From contig NC_053133.1 of assembly GCF_010015445.1 (NCBI RefSeq), forward strand, positions 1,983,766-2,047,765: 64,000 nucleotides of DNA, read 5' to 3'. The stretch is from Perca fluviatilis (taxonomy: Eukaryota; Chordata; Actinopteri; Perciformes; Percidae). Position 1 is the stretch's first letter, and each line of letters starts with the position of its first letter. Below the pieces are notes generated by a model. It saw only the letters and a program-made list of their open reading frames with translations. It ran no database searches and was not told the origin of the DNA. The position numbers and the translations under genes were made by a program. This document shows positions 23,620 to 34,089 of the stretch, one piece after another.

Positions 23620-24033
23620 AACCCTTGTGTTGTCCTGTGTTGTCAAAATGAAATGAAAATAACTTCTTTTGTCGCTTTTCCCAATGTTTTTGTCGCTTTT
23701 TTTATGCTTTCAACGCTTTTTACTTATTTATGGTCAATAAACCTAATTTAAATGACATTATACCTTGTGAGTTACAAAATGCAGAAATTATGAATTATGA
23801 GTTAAGATCAGAGGCTGGTTTACAGACTGGTTTACGTCAAAGTTTAGTCAGGATACTGTTTTAAAACCATATAAAAAAAATTCTAATTGAAATTGAATAA
23901 AACAACCAAAATTCAATGGTAGTAATCATTAATTTTACCTGCAAAAGAATGTTGTTTGAGTTGGTAAGAAACACATAGTTTTGATATAAAAAAACATTGA
24001 AAATGGGTCAAATTTGACCAGAGGACCAGAGGG
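23620..24033. mobile_element. DNA repeat abutting a TTAA element
   Basis: Left ACCCTTGTGTTGTCCTGTG, right GGTCAAATTTGACCAGAGGACCAGAGGGTTA (split here: GGTCAAATTTGACC, then AGAGGACCAGAGGGTTA). The ends are roughly inverted (AACCCT against AGGGTTA). The motif is a familiar dispersed fish repeat. Superfamily unassigned. Confidence 0.4.
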
Positions 24034-24037
24034 TTAA

Positions 24038-24824
24038 AGTGCCCATATTATGAAAAAATCCCTTTTTCTGGGATATGGGGTGTTATTTTGTTTCTCTGGT
24101 GCTTCAAGACAAGACTGATTCAGACGAGTGAGTGAAGTCTCTCCTCGAGGTCAGAGTAAAGCAAATCCACCACAAAAGCCATTCTTTCACTTCTGAAATA
24201 AGTAGCCTAGCTAGGCTTACTGTAGGTTTGGTGTATAAATGTAATATGTTGAAATGCAATTAGGTCGAGCACAAAGTTGATTTAAAAAATAATAATAATG
24301 TATGGGCATTTTCTGCCCTGTATCTATGTCTACATTGAAAGCCTATATATTGCTTAGGCTACACTAAGTTAAGACAATAAATAAACAGTCTGGCTCAAAA
24401 TGCTTTCTTTTCCGTGACTAAATGGCTCTCCTGTGAGCAGCTGCATGAGGTGGCGAGTGGGTGTGCGCAGTAGGACTGAGTTTCCTTGGCAATTTAGCAA
24501 TACTGACTCAAGTGATTCAAGTGACTCACACAACCCGGTTCAGTTTAGTGAGTGACTCAGAATAACCCGAATCCTTAAAAGGAACCGGGTTTGCCAGGCC
24601 TACTAGCTACTGAGCATGTGCGACTCCCAACAAAGATGGAACAGTGAGATGCCTCACTCTGTAGCTAAAACAGAGAGCTCAACACACAGGGTGAAAAGAG
24701 GAGCTGCAGCAATGTGCAGTACAACAAAAATATGGTGTTTTCTGAAAATTTAACCATGTAAACCTATTCTGGTACAACCTCAAAATACAATTATGAACCT
24801 GAAAAGGAGCATAATATGAGCACT
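24038..24824. mobile_element. TTAA-flanked DNA element
   Basis: TTAA at 24034-24037 and 24825-24828. Inside, AGTGCCCATATTATG at the left and CATAATATGAGCACT at the right are inverted with one mismatch. No transposase frame in 787 bp. Confidence 0.75.
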
Positions 24825-24829
24825 TTAAG

Positions 24830-25416
24830 AGTAGTTCATGTTGAGGGAGGCTGTGAGAGAAGAAGGGAAGTGACTGTAATTCTGACTGTAAAAGGGAAAT
24901 GGGAGAGAACACAGGCTTGTGAGAGACTGAGGAAATGAAAGTGCTGCTTCACCACGTCCCATACATCCTTTCTCTGTTGTTCCCAAAGTCAATTACCAGT
25001 AATTGGAATGCCGCCACACCACCCTCCATCATCATCCCATCACAGCTCATTCACTCGAGCTGCTGCAACAAGCATTATCTCCCCAGGAACACTTGTCAGA
25101 TAATAGCGAGCGGCAGGCGCTAATTCAATTATGAGAACTTACAGATCTGTCCGAGAGCACCTACACACATATAGATATTCTTTGCACGTAGAAGCGTAGT
25201 ACACGAGCACACACCTTTCCACGGCTGAACCTCAGTGTTCAGTATGAGCTAAACTGCCCAGAGGAACAAAAATAAGCACTGAAGCGAAAAACAAATCTGC
25301 CGCCCAGATTGGTTCAGATGGGACAAAACCCTCACAGATAACACAAGCACAAGCTCTCTCCCTGCATTGTACACCACACACTCCATACTCCATACCGTAC
25401 ATGAACTGTGTCCTAC
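24830..25416 (-). other. Intron side of kcnh6, no further exon seen
   Basis: Immediately downstream (gene sense) of the last kcnh6 exon found. I looked for the S1 exon (expected to start VLSLGADVLPEYK) here and further left to position 1 and did not find it by eye. Confidence 0.5.
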
Positions 25417-25628
25417 CTGGGTGACTTTCTCTGTGACGTGGTGCGTCCGGTCGATGAGTTTGCAGGGAGCTATGATGTCCATGTCCCCTGTGGGCAGGGC
25501 GATGAGTGGGTCGGCTTTGAAATCCACAAAGTTGAGGGTGATCTGAGGGATCTTGGAAATGGTGCGGTACCGCATCAGGTCAGAGTCCGACGTGGAGTTC
25601 AATATGTTGGACTTACTGTTCACTGCAC
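25417..25628 (-). CDS. kcnh6: kcnh6 exon: linker preceding S1 (ERG K+ channel)
   Basis: Minus-strand exon of 212 nt. The acceptor is TTTGCAG and the donor GTAGGA. It encodes [18 protein letters not shown], then [18 protein letters not shown], and ends [12 protein letters not shown] at a codon boundary. In human ERG1 the same block ends VTEKVTQ just before VLSLGADVLPEYK and S1. The stretch [11 protein letters not shown] has five residues between AP and RT, as in human KCNH6 (APHKVVERT), where KCNH2 has four (APKIKERT). This favours kcnh6. ERG channels carry the rapid delayed-rectifier K+ current at the plasma membrane; this part lies in the cytoplasmic N-terminal linker. The exon opens with two bases (GT) that complete a Gly codon from the previous exon. 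Family very sure, paralogue moderately. Confidence 0.93.
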
Positions 25629-25660
25629 CTGCAAACACACACAGACAGTAATGTTAAAAT

Positions 25661-26247
25661 TAGGGCTGAACCATTAATCGTTTCCAAATCGCAATCGGGA
25701 TTTGAAAGAAAGCGATTAGCTTATCGTGACGACCGCGATTAATCAAATGTGCAATATTTAGTTGAATGTTTGGTGGAACATTTGGTTGAACATGTCTTTT
25801 TTCCTTAGATAAATGCAGAAATAATGTTACATATCACAGATTGTTAACAGAAATGGCCTATTTTTCATTTATTTTGTATAACGTTATTGAACATGATGGT
25901 AGAAGCCGTGGAACTGAGGCAGATCAGACATTTCAGTTTACAGAAAGTACTGATATTTTTTTATTAGAATTGATTTTTATTATTATAACTTTAGCTTATG
26001 TGATAAATATTCTGTGTTGACTCTTCAACGTTACATGCTTATTAAAAGAAAAACACTCATATCTATGTTCTCGTCCTTGTATTAGAATATAGAGCAGTGT
26101 TGATGGTGTCTCATGTTATAATGCTCCATGACATGTTTTATCTGTTACACAGTGAATATTGAAGCTAAACTTAAAAACGCTAATGGTATTCACAATATCT
26201 GGCAGAAAAATCTCAATTTGATTTTTTCCCCAAATCGTTCAGCCCTA
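25661..26247. mobile_element. hAT-type MITE in a kcnh6 intron, perfect 8-bp duplication
   Basis: TAGGGCTGAAC at the left pairs with GTTCAGCCCTA at the right. GTTAAAAT is directly repeated outside both (25653-25660 and 26248-26255). It fills 587 of the 686 bp between two kcnh6 exons, its nearer end 32 bp from the splice acceptor of the downstream exon. Without it and one duplication the intron would be 91 bp. A second, reversed and truncated copy ends at 37621. Confidence 0.93.
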
Positions 26248-26314
26248 GTTAAAATCAAAGGGAATAATTAATAATAACAATAGTGTGTCTGTTTTTCCAC
26301 CTCCCCTTCCTCAC

Positions 26315-26652
26315 CAGTGCTGCTGCTCCCCGGTCGGATACTTGCTCTGCGGTTCTTTCGCTCCCATTCGGGCCTCATGGCCTCGATCTCGTCTACAGAG
26401 GAGGCGCGACGCATGCTGTGGAAGCTCTCCCGCGAGCGGCAGCGAGACAGCGAGCAGTTGGAGCCTGAGGCGTCCGGGTTGAGGCTGAGGCGGTGGTGAG
26501 GCGCTACGCAGGGGGACGACTGGGTGAGGGGACCCACAAGGTGGGCTCTGTGGGGAGGTGGAGGAGGAGAAGGAGCGGGTACAGGAGGGTCAGGGCCCAG
26601 AAAGGTGTGCTGGTCCTCCTGGTGGTCTTCTGGCCAACTCTGTAGAGCTGAC
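26315..26652 (-). CDS. kcnh6: kcnh6 exon: N-terminal cytoplasmic linker
   Basis: Minus-strand exon of 338 nt. The acceptor is CTTCCTAG-like (TTTCCTAG) and the donor GTGAGG. It joins the neighbouring exons in frame: it takes one base for an Arg codon and leaves one base of a Gly codon. It encodes [17 protein letters not shown], a proline stretch [10 protein letters not shown], then [18 protein letters not shown] and [17 protein letters not shown], ending [12 protein letters not shown]. Human ERG1 has the corresponding [13 protein letters not shown] and RRASSADDIEAMR in its N-linker, so homology is firm. RRAS is a basic phosphorylation-type motif in this family's linker; its use here is inference. 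No stop or frameshift is present. Confidence 0.93.
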
Positions 26653-27322
26653 CTAGGAAACAGAAAAGGACATAATGGGTATTACGTAACAGGGTGTTAC
26701 AGATGTGTCATTCAACTGGATATTTTGGGTTAAAGCCATGTGGCAAGCGTCTGCCCATACTAAAAACAGAATGCTGCTGTTTTTAGCCAACAGTAACATT
26801 TTGCCTCACTGTAGGAGGAAAAGGGACAAGAGGATTTCCTTGCTGGAAGCTTGCAAGAGTCATTTGCTACAAGGAGCTTAAAAAAAGAAAAAAAAATGAA
26901 AACGAGACACAATAAAGTGAGAACAGTCCACATAATTATGCAATTACACTTACAAGGAAGGCATTACGAGATAGTGTGGTGTATTCTCATTTCGTAGGAT
27001 TTCATTTGCACAGTATTCCCGGCAAAAGTCAAATTTGGAAGTTGAAAGTTAATGAGTCTGGTTGAGAAAAGTGTCAAATCTAGCTAAGTGTCTTAAAAAA
27101 AAAAAAAAAGATTTCACACCTAAGACTTGAGGATGGCAGAACATTTTTTTGGAAAGCATTCCACGATCCAAATACATCATTCTCAAAAGCATAGACCCTT
27201 TATAAGACTAATCAAGACTGCGATACATGTTCCACAAATTCAGTATTTTAAATAAGCCTCTGCTAACCCATCTCTAGCTCCCAAACATACAACTAACCCT
27301 TATAATAATTCACAAGGCCTAC
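26653..27322 (-). other. kcnh6: kcnh6 intron (670 bp)
   Basis: Lies between the two linker exons, with GT and AG borders in minus sense. It has an A-run at 27094-27108 and no recognisable transposon ends. Confidence 0.8.
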
Positions 27323-27536
27323 CTGCTTCCACTGATTTGCTCCTGGTGGTTTAGCGCTAAAGGGGGAAGAGGCAGGAACTCCCCCAGGCCTAAGGACTCA
27401 TGACTGTGGTGGTCTGGGTGCAGCGGCAGGGGTGTGGCAGTGGGGATGTGACCTGCCTCTGTGTCGTTCAGGGACACTTTACTGTTGGACATGGAGCGCA
27501 GCAGGGGGAGACGCAGCTTAAAGCCTCGTGGACGAC
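27323..27536 (-). CDS. kcnh6: kcnh6 exon: linker after the PAS domain
   Basis: Minus-strand exon of 214 nt with acceptor CTCCTCCAG and donor GTAGGC. It reads GRPRGFKLRLPLLRSMSNSK, continues through VSLNDTEAGHIPTATPLPLH and HPDHHSHESLGLGEFLPL, and ends HQEQISGS with two bases left for an Arg codon. The opening basic/leucine motif matches GRAKTFRLKLPALL, found directly after the PAS domain in human ERG1. As I recall the human KCNH2 structure, this exon and the next (26315-26652) correspond to a single exon 4, so an extra intron is present here. The His/Pro-rich middle is poorly conserved and expected to be disordered. It was easily overlooked because no start codon or long isolated frame marks it. 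Confidence 0.88.
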
Positions 27537-28321
27537 CTGGAGGAGAGAAGGAGGAGGTAAGTGACAGGTGGAGAGAGAATGGAGAGAGAGAATATGGGAG
27601 GATAGTCTAGGTAGTGGAGGTCACGCTAGCAGAGAGGGAGATTTGAACTGGATCACGCTGACTCTAATAAACCTTCAAAATACAGCTTCAAAAACAATCT
27701 ACAGGAATCTGGGACAGGAGCCTTGATTGGTTTTGAGTTTCAGCCACATTAAATAACACAGAGAGAAAGAGTTGATTCCAAATATGATCACTGTCCTACT
27801 TCAGACACTTTTCCCCAGCGATATTCCTCTGGAACATTAAGTGCACGTTGATGTTCGTGGAAAAAAAGGATTTTGTCAAACTTGATCCAACACAAATACC
27901 AGGTTTCACAGGAATGAAATTACTTAGCGAATATTACACCCACCTGGCCTTTCTGCAAAATGAAACAAATATATACTGCCATAGCCAGCTATGAGGTCAC
28001 TGAGGTCCGGACCTCGGCAATTATTTCCCCCCAAAAAAACAAAAAAACACTGTCTCTTTGCATCTGAATAACATGAAACCAGTACTTTCTCTGCGTGAGG
28101 TGCGCAGTTCTCAACAGAAGTAGACAGTGACAAGGATCTGTTGATAGTCATATTGACATCATACCAGCCGCGTTACATAACTGTCACCTTTCACTATAGT
28201 TTTAATGTCTATAGCCTATCTGTAGAATATGCCACAGTACAACTGAGCACTCACTTCTTAAACTGTTCTAGTCTAAATGGAATACAAGACACAATACGAG
28301 TAAATGTAGTGAGCCAAACAT

Positions 28322-28352
<31 letters not shown>

Positions 28353-29020
28353 CGAGACGTCTCACTTTAAACGCCTGATTATCGGGCAGCTTTTTGGCAG
28401 TCTGCAGATTATCTGTATCAGCGTTTTATTTGCCTGATAACTGATAAAGTTGATGAATTAAAAAGTGGTCTACTTTGGCTCGGCTACAGCTCTGTGTCTG
28501 ACCCTCTGCTTCGGTTTGACTCACCCACTGAGTCTGACTTCATGTGCACTTTTTTTTTCAGTGCACACAGAAAATAGAGAGCTAGGTGACCGCGAGGAGA
28601 GTACAAGGAAATGTGAATGAAGAGAAAGGCATGACGGACAAGGATCTTAAGCACTGAACCAGTCAAAATTGTAAATTTCCATCATCAACAAGTCTTTAGT
28701 ACAGACAGGTCTGTTCACCTGTCTGTACTCTATTACTTCTCTATTAACAATTACTGCCGCTTATTATTTCGTGAGTGTTTCTTCTGATGATTTTTATTTA
28801 CCAGAAGTAATGACAAATTTAAAAATAATGTGCTTGGCTCAAATATATTTAAAGTGAGTGCGGGACAACAGGGATAAACGCGAATGAAGAAGAACCTGAA
28901 GTCACAGGGAAAACGTGCAAATACAGAAAGGACACTTGCTGACAAAGATTGCTCAAACCTGGAATGATTAGCATTGAACAGAAAACAACAAACAGAGAAA
29001 TAAGCTCAGTCAGTAGCTAC
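27537..29020 (-). other. kcnh6: kcnh6 intron (1484 bp)
   Basis: Contains a (CA)n run at 28321-28349, then a segment to about 28455 with TTTGGCAGTCTGCAGATTAT and CTGATAACTGATAAAG that looks like a fragment of a dispersed DNA repeat. No exon was seen inside. Confidence 0.75.
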
Positions 29021-29176
29021 CGGTGACGAGCCAGGTGGGCAGGCGGTGGTTGAGCTGCTGTTTGTGGACGAGGAGGGCTTCCTCTGTCAAGCCCTCGAAG
29101 TTCAGGATGAACATGATCACCAGGCCATCTTCGTTTTTCACCGGCACCACGTCCACCATACACAGGAAGCACTGAC
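29021..29176 (-). CDS. kcnh6: kcnh6 exon: end of the PAS domain
   Basis: Minus-strand exon of 156 nt with acceptor CCCACGCAG and donor GTAGCT. It encodes [17 protein letters not shown], then [17 protein letters not shown] and [17 protein letters not shown], with one base left for a Gly codon. Human ERG1 exon 3 has [20 protein letters not shown] and MFILNFE at the same place. These are the last beta strands of the eag/PAS domain, which packs against the C-terminal cyclic-nucleotide-binding homology domain and slows channel deactivation. The segment after NFE differs from human paralogues. The preceding exons, with the signature FCELCGYS and the start MPVRRGHVAPQNT, were not found between here and 64000. 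Confidence 0.93.
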
Positions 29177-29179
29177 CTG

Positions 29180-29800
29180 CGTGGGAAGAGAGATAGAGAA
29201 AGCTTCGTCAGTGGAAGCTTTTATCCAGAACCTCTTACAGTGCCAACAGTGTATATGGTTTTAGGATTGGGATTACAATCCCCAACCCTGGTGGTATTAG
29301 TTTAGGTAACAGCAGCAGAAATGACTCTTTACACACAACCAGAGATGGAATGAGTACAAAAACAGCAGGAGAGTTCTTTATATAGGCCTAATTGTATTCT
29401 AATGTTATTCTAGAAGTTATCTGTTGTAGTTATGGCTGATACTGGGGCAGGACCATCACAGGAAAGAAGGGAATGAAACAAAGATCAACTAAAAGCTGAA
29501 AGGGAAAGTGAAAGACAACGGGTGAAACACCGAGTCAATCTCAGTCGGCCTTTCAACAGATGGAGAACATTATGGGATTGTAAATGATTCAAAACCAACC
29601 GTGAATTGGCCCTCAGATATGTAATATGTCTATCTCATTCATAAAATAACTTTAGTCTGCGTGATGTGGTTATTTGGCAGCTCCTATGTTTCCTCGTGTC
29701 TGACTCCTCTGTCGGTCAGTCTGCCGTTTCCTCTTTCTCTGTTCCTCTACAATGCTTTCCTAGCTTTCTGTTTCTTTTTTTGCCAGCTCAGCCATGACGA
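29180..29800 (-). other. Probable kcnh6 intron, no feature seen
   Basis: Upstream (gene sense) of the PAS exon. No splice-bounded coding block recognised. Confidence 0.5.
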
Positions 29801-29889
29801 TAGTGTGTAAAACTCCATCTCTAGCCAGTTCCTGAATGGACGTATGTGTGCAGTGTCGTAAAGCAATTTGTTACATGGCGAGACCTGAC

Positions 29890-30085
29890 ATCACGCCATA
29901 CTTCCTGACGCTGAGGCCACCGGCTCACCAGACCGAAAGTTGCAAGGGTGGTTTTTCGACTCACAGGCGCTAGGGGGAGCGAGACGACCACCATTCAACC
30001 CAAAAAAGTCATAGAACCATTCCAATGACTCCGAAGCTTTTCAGTTAAGGTAAATTAAGCTAAAAAAAAACTATATAGTTCCCCT
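29890..30085. mobile_element. End of a TTAA-type DNA element
   Basis: Read on the minus strand it starts TTAAAGGGGAACTATATAG, the TTAAAG start shared by other TTAA elements here. The inner part contains GGCGCTAGGGGGAGCGAGAC, a GC-rich block familiar from fish repeats. The other end was not located. Confidence 0.4.
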
Positions 30086-30213
30086 TTAATGACTGTGAAA
30101 TTCTACACAATCAATGTGTGTGCAGAGACAATGTGCGTTAGGAGCAATCACAGATGCACACATGCATGTCACACCATGAATGTGAGCATATATGCACTAA
30201 TTACACAGGCCCA

Positions 30214-30218
<5 letters not shown>

Positions 30219-30249
<31 letters not shown>
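30219..30249. repeat. (CA)n microsatellite
   Basis: About 15 CA units. Confidence 0.95.
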
Positions 30250-30250
<1 letters not shown>

Positions 30251-30439
30251 TTTAATTCTCTCTCCTCATTAAATGTGCATCTGCGCTTAATCAGCATTCA
30301 CACTTTCTTCCACATGAGGCCTGACACGTTTGCTTATCCGCCTGATGACATGAGTGCTAAAACGGCAAAGTAAGTGTGAAATTAGACTCCATATGACAGT
30401 AAGTGGCTGGGAGTTTTCTACCAGGTCTATAGGCCTGGA

Positions 30440-30549
30440 TACACTGTACATACCAGCTAGACTGGAAGTCAAAATACACCTGACGCAGTGATGTGTATGA
30501 TTTGTAAACACACACATGCGCATGCTCGCACACCTGTGCATGCATGCAA

Positions 30550-30607
<58 letters not shown>

Positions 30608-30690
30608 TAGGATTAAATGTCAACTAAAGAGGATTTACCTTTAGTTCATTGTCTAATACATTAAAAGACAAAGTTTTTTCTTCTGACTGG
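30440..30690. repeat. Dispersed duplicate of 32400-32580
   Basis: Both segments share GATTTGTA(A/C)ACA before and CTGTAGGATTAAAT, AAGAGGATT and TTTAGTTCAT after a CA array. Orientation is the same. The nature of the repeat is unknown. Confidence 0.55.
30550..30605. repeat. (CA)n microsatellite
   Basis: About 27 CA units. The flank TGTAGGATTAAATxTCAAC is shared with 32487-32505, where another CA run sits, so the two arrays are parts of a duplicated segment. Confidence 0.95.
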
Positions 30691-31595
30691 AAGTCAAAAT
30701 AACTTGCTATTCTGGTTCTGACACTAGGTATTTGAACCTTTAAAGAATCAAAATCCACATGTACACAAAAAGCCACACACTGAGACATGAAAATGGCATC
30801 AAACACCAAATAAATCATACAGGATGATGAAGACAAAATCAATGCAACTACTGGGACATCATTTAACATCCGATGGAGAATATATGGTATCTGAAAACAT
30901 CTAGGGAAATGTATGACTTTAGAGTTTACATTGTTTACATTGTGCAGCAAGTGGTTTAATGGATATTTCAATTTCCAGCAAAATGAATACTGGGGCCTGT
31001 AATGTATTCAAAATGATACACGGTATACTGCAGCCATATTGTCATGTTACACATTATTTAAATCACATTTAATCTGTCCTTCTAGGCCATACAACTCCTT
31101 GCCCCCCTTGTCCTAGCAACCATAGAACCAAGCCACAAAGAAAAGCATCCAGTTTGCAATGTCAAAATAAAGGTTTTGAGAATTTAAGAAAGCTATTTAG
31201 TAGTTACTAGTTTGTCACTGTAATCCTCAAGCTTATATTTGTTTCCTCTAAACATGGACACATTGGCCACTGCCTAAAGTGTCCTCTTGATATTAAAAAG
31301 TTCCCCCTGAGTGATCCCGTCTCTTACCTGGACAGCAAAAAGTCAGTAACGGGCTCTACAAATGGCAGCCGCAAGGGTTTTGGCAGGAGCATTTACATCC
31401 GACACGATACGCTGTACAACCCGACAGTGTGTCTACTGCACGCCTGCCTCACTCACCCGCCCGCCTATCATTCATCCACATCATCACTGGAGAGTGGGCC
31501 GAAATCGGATTGGACAACAGCATAATCCCAACACAGGAGGGGAAAAATGTGAAACACAGGGAATACTAAAGGATTACACCATCTGGCCATTTCTA
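30690..31595. other. No recognised feature
   Basis: A frame near 31362-31718 (plus) has no recognisable homology and ends in GT-repeat-coded residues. Not supported as a gene. Confidence 0.5.
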
Positions 31596-31596
31596 G

Positions 31597-31600
<4 letters not shown>

Positions 31601-31628
<28 letters not shown>
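31601..31628. repeat. (GT)n microsatellite
   Basis: About 14 GT units. Confidence 0.95.
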
Positions 31629-31955
31629 CCATGCATGCTTATGTGCACATGTATAGGTAGATGCCTAGTCTCGTGTACAATCATAAGCTTTTGGGTCATT
31701 CATGCCTGTTTTCATTAACAGCTTTAACAGCCTTTTTTTAACAGCTCCACCTGAAGCTGCTTTAAACAGCTCTGCAGCCAAAAAGGCAAGAAAACTTGAA
31801 GACACAGTTGTTTTTTTTGTATGACAAGATTATGTCCTAAAGACAAGTGAGAATGACAGAAGTTAAAAATGACCTCAAAGACCATGGCAAAAAATATCAT
31901 CTCAAATACTGTCATTTCTATACAACCAATAGGTAGGTTGAATTCGATATCTTTG

Positions 31956-32050
31956 CCATCATCAGTGTAAGCAGGAACATTAAAGTGATATCATAATAGT
32001 TATACATTATTATGATATCACTTTAATGTTCCTGCTTACACTGATGATGG
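31956..32050. repeat. Perfect hairpin with 43-bp arms and 9-bp loop
   Basis: 31956-31998 (starting CCATCATCAGTGTAAGCAGG) and 32008-32050 are exact reverse complements. The loop GTTATACAT is at 31999-32007. No mismatch in 43 pairs. Confidence 0.95.
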
Positions 32051-32399
32051 AGCAGGTTTGCCCTGAAGGAAAAGCCAAACCAATAGCAGACATACTGTTT
32101 GGGAGAAATGCAAGTTTTATCAACTTGGTCCATGTAAACAAGTAAATCATTTGAAAATAATAAATATATCATTTTACGTTGTCAAACACAGTTAGTTGCA
32201 ATTACTGTCACCGCTACGTGGATCCTATTCTTGGAACCGGTGTACATGTATTCATGGAAGACAAAGGCCTTGAAAACACTTTGCTTTTCGTACAGGTCTG
32301 CAGTCCCAGACAGTGAAGCAGCAACTCTTGATTTCCTCAGCAGTCTCCCAGACCACACAGCTGGGAGTGTGTGTGTGTGTTTCTGTTAAGACACAGGAC

Positions 32400-32454
32400 A
32401 CAGTGGTGTGTGTTTTGTGAATGACAGATGTGATTTGTACACATGTATATGTGC

Positions 32455-32486
<32 letters not shown>

Positions 32487-32580
32487 TGTAGGATTAAATA
32501 TCAACAAAAGAGGATTCCACTTTAGTTCATCGTTTAAGTCTAATACATTATAAGAAGTTTTTATTTTCAGTTCTTCTAAT
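32400..32580. repeat. Dispersed duplicate of 30440-30690, with (CA)n
   Basis: Same order of strings as at 30440-30690 around a CA run at 32459-32487. Confidence 0.55.
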
Positions 32581-32792
32581 GAATCTGGAACACTCAATCA
32601 GGTATGTTCCAATTCTCTGATTGTGTGTTTATTTGCAAGAGTGTGTTTACTTTAAATACATATCTGATAATATAATATAATAACAATAATAATAATAATA
32701 ATGATGTCTGCATACATACATAAATGAATGAGTACAGTGTGTTCTACAGTACCCTAAGTCTTTGTAAACACATGCACACATGGGTGGGTTTA

Positions 32793-32898
<106 letters not shown>

Positions 32899-32924
32899 AG
32901 AGTGGCGAACATCAAGGGGTTAAG

Positions 32925-33320
32925 CCTACATGACCCCATCACTGGCTCCTTGTTCCCAACACATCCAGTTTAAAGTCCTCCTCTTCACCCACAAAGCCCT
33001 CCATAACCAGGCTCCTTCCTACCTCACAGACCTGCTCCACCGCCCCCTATAACCTCCGCTCCTCTGATGCAAACCTCCTCTCCCCACCACTCAGGACCAC
33101 GCATCGTACCTGGGGTGACAGAGCTTTCACCATCGCAGCCCCCTCCCTCTGGAACTCCCTCTAATGATATTACATTTTACCTGCTGTTTTTTTGCTGGCT
33201 TTATTGTTTCACTTGTTTTTTAATGTGCTTAATGTCCTGGTTTTATTGTAAAGTGTTTTCAATTATTTTTAAAAGCACTATATAAATAAAATACATTATT
33301 ATTATTATTATTATTATTAC
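32925..33320 (+). mobile_element. L2/CR1-like LINE 3' end
   Basis: Plus-strand frames give WLLVPNTSSLKSSSSPTKP-like text (frame-shifted) around HPVQFKVLLFTHKALHNQAP and, further on, TWGDRAFTIAAPSLWNSL, the conserved C-terminal LINE motif (GDRAFS-AAP-LWN). The 3' region ends GCACTATATAAATAAAATAC followed by (ATT)n to 33320, the standard tail of this class. Heavily 5'-truncated and frame-broken. Confidence 0.8.
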
Positions 33321-33721
33321 ATGTTTTAGGCCTATCAGAGCCGTTTGTTGTGGACCATCATAGCGTCTCCGTCTACCGTTTTTTTTGTCCGACAGCATCT
33401 GAAATAAATTGAGCTCTGAGGTTAACGGGGCAAATGACATTTCATCTAAATGCTCCGCCTGGATGTATTCCAACTCAGCGTGTACCAGCTGATAATCTCA
33501 GTCAGAGATTATCACAATGCAATAAAAACACATCCCGAAAAAAAAAAGCACAGAGTGCAAACTGCTCGTGGTGGACCAGGGGTGTGTTCAAATAAAAGCC
33601 CCAACAGACTACTGTACAAAACTTACTAAAAAATTTTAAGAACTACTCAGATTTGTTGGGAGGCTGACCATCACTGCCACCAAAATCTTAAGACAGCTCC
33701 TTCTGGTGTGGATGCTGTTGA

Positions 33722-34080
33722 GTAATGCCAGGATCAGACGACACAAATTCAGCCCGATTTTGAGCCGACAGACACGTCGCAGACAAACGTTCAGAGTCGT
33801 GCCCGATAATGAGGGTCGGGACCCAATCAAAGATCAGCGATCTAACGTCTGGGACGCTTCACGAACACGACGCAGACGCAGTCTAGCATGTCAGAATTTG
33901 TTGTCTTTTTCCGCTTAGTGTGACTAATGTTCTACGACGTGGTCCTTGACATCGACCAATAGGAAGAGAGAGTGCTCCCTGTCTCTCTGGCACACAAACG
34001 TTATGTAAACATGGCGAAAAAGGAGAGACACTACTGCTGCTGTCTGGTGGAGGAAAGACACACACAGCGCCCATACAGGC
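33722..34080. mobile_element. Probable dispersed DNA repeat fragment
   Basis: Starts near TAATGCCAGGATCAGACGAC and continues with GGACCCAATCAAAGATCAGCG-like GC-rich sequence (start GGACCCAATCAAAGATCAGC), later CGACCAATAGGAAGAGAGAG. It resembles a repeat seen often in percomorph fish, but ends are not defined here. Confidence 0.35.
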
Positions 34081-34089
34081 TTTTTTCAC

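Noticed and set aside
25408..25677. Plus-strand frame over the kcnh6 exon
   Set aside because: Antisense shadow; the minus strand carries the conserved, splice-bounded ERG sequence.
26283..26733. Several plus-strand GC-rich frames
   Set aside because: Antisense shadows of the kcnh6 linker exon.
30624..30971. 115-codon minus-strand frame
   Set aside because: No family resemblance, and it overlaps the duplicated segment around a CA array.
31362..31718. 118-codon plus-strand frame in probable intron
   Set aside because: No recognisable domain, and its end is coded by a GT array.
31956..32050. microRNA gene
   Set aside because: A perfect 43-bp stem without the bulges of animal precursors, and no conserved mature sequence recognised; kept only as a hairpin.
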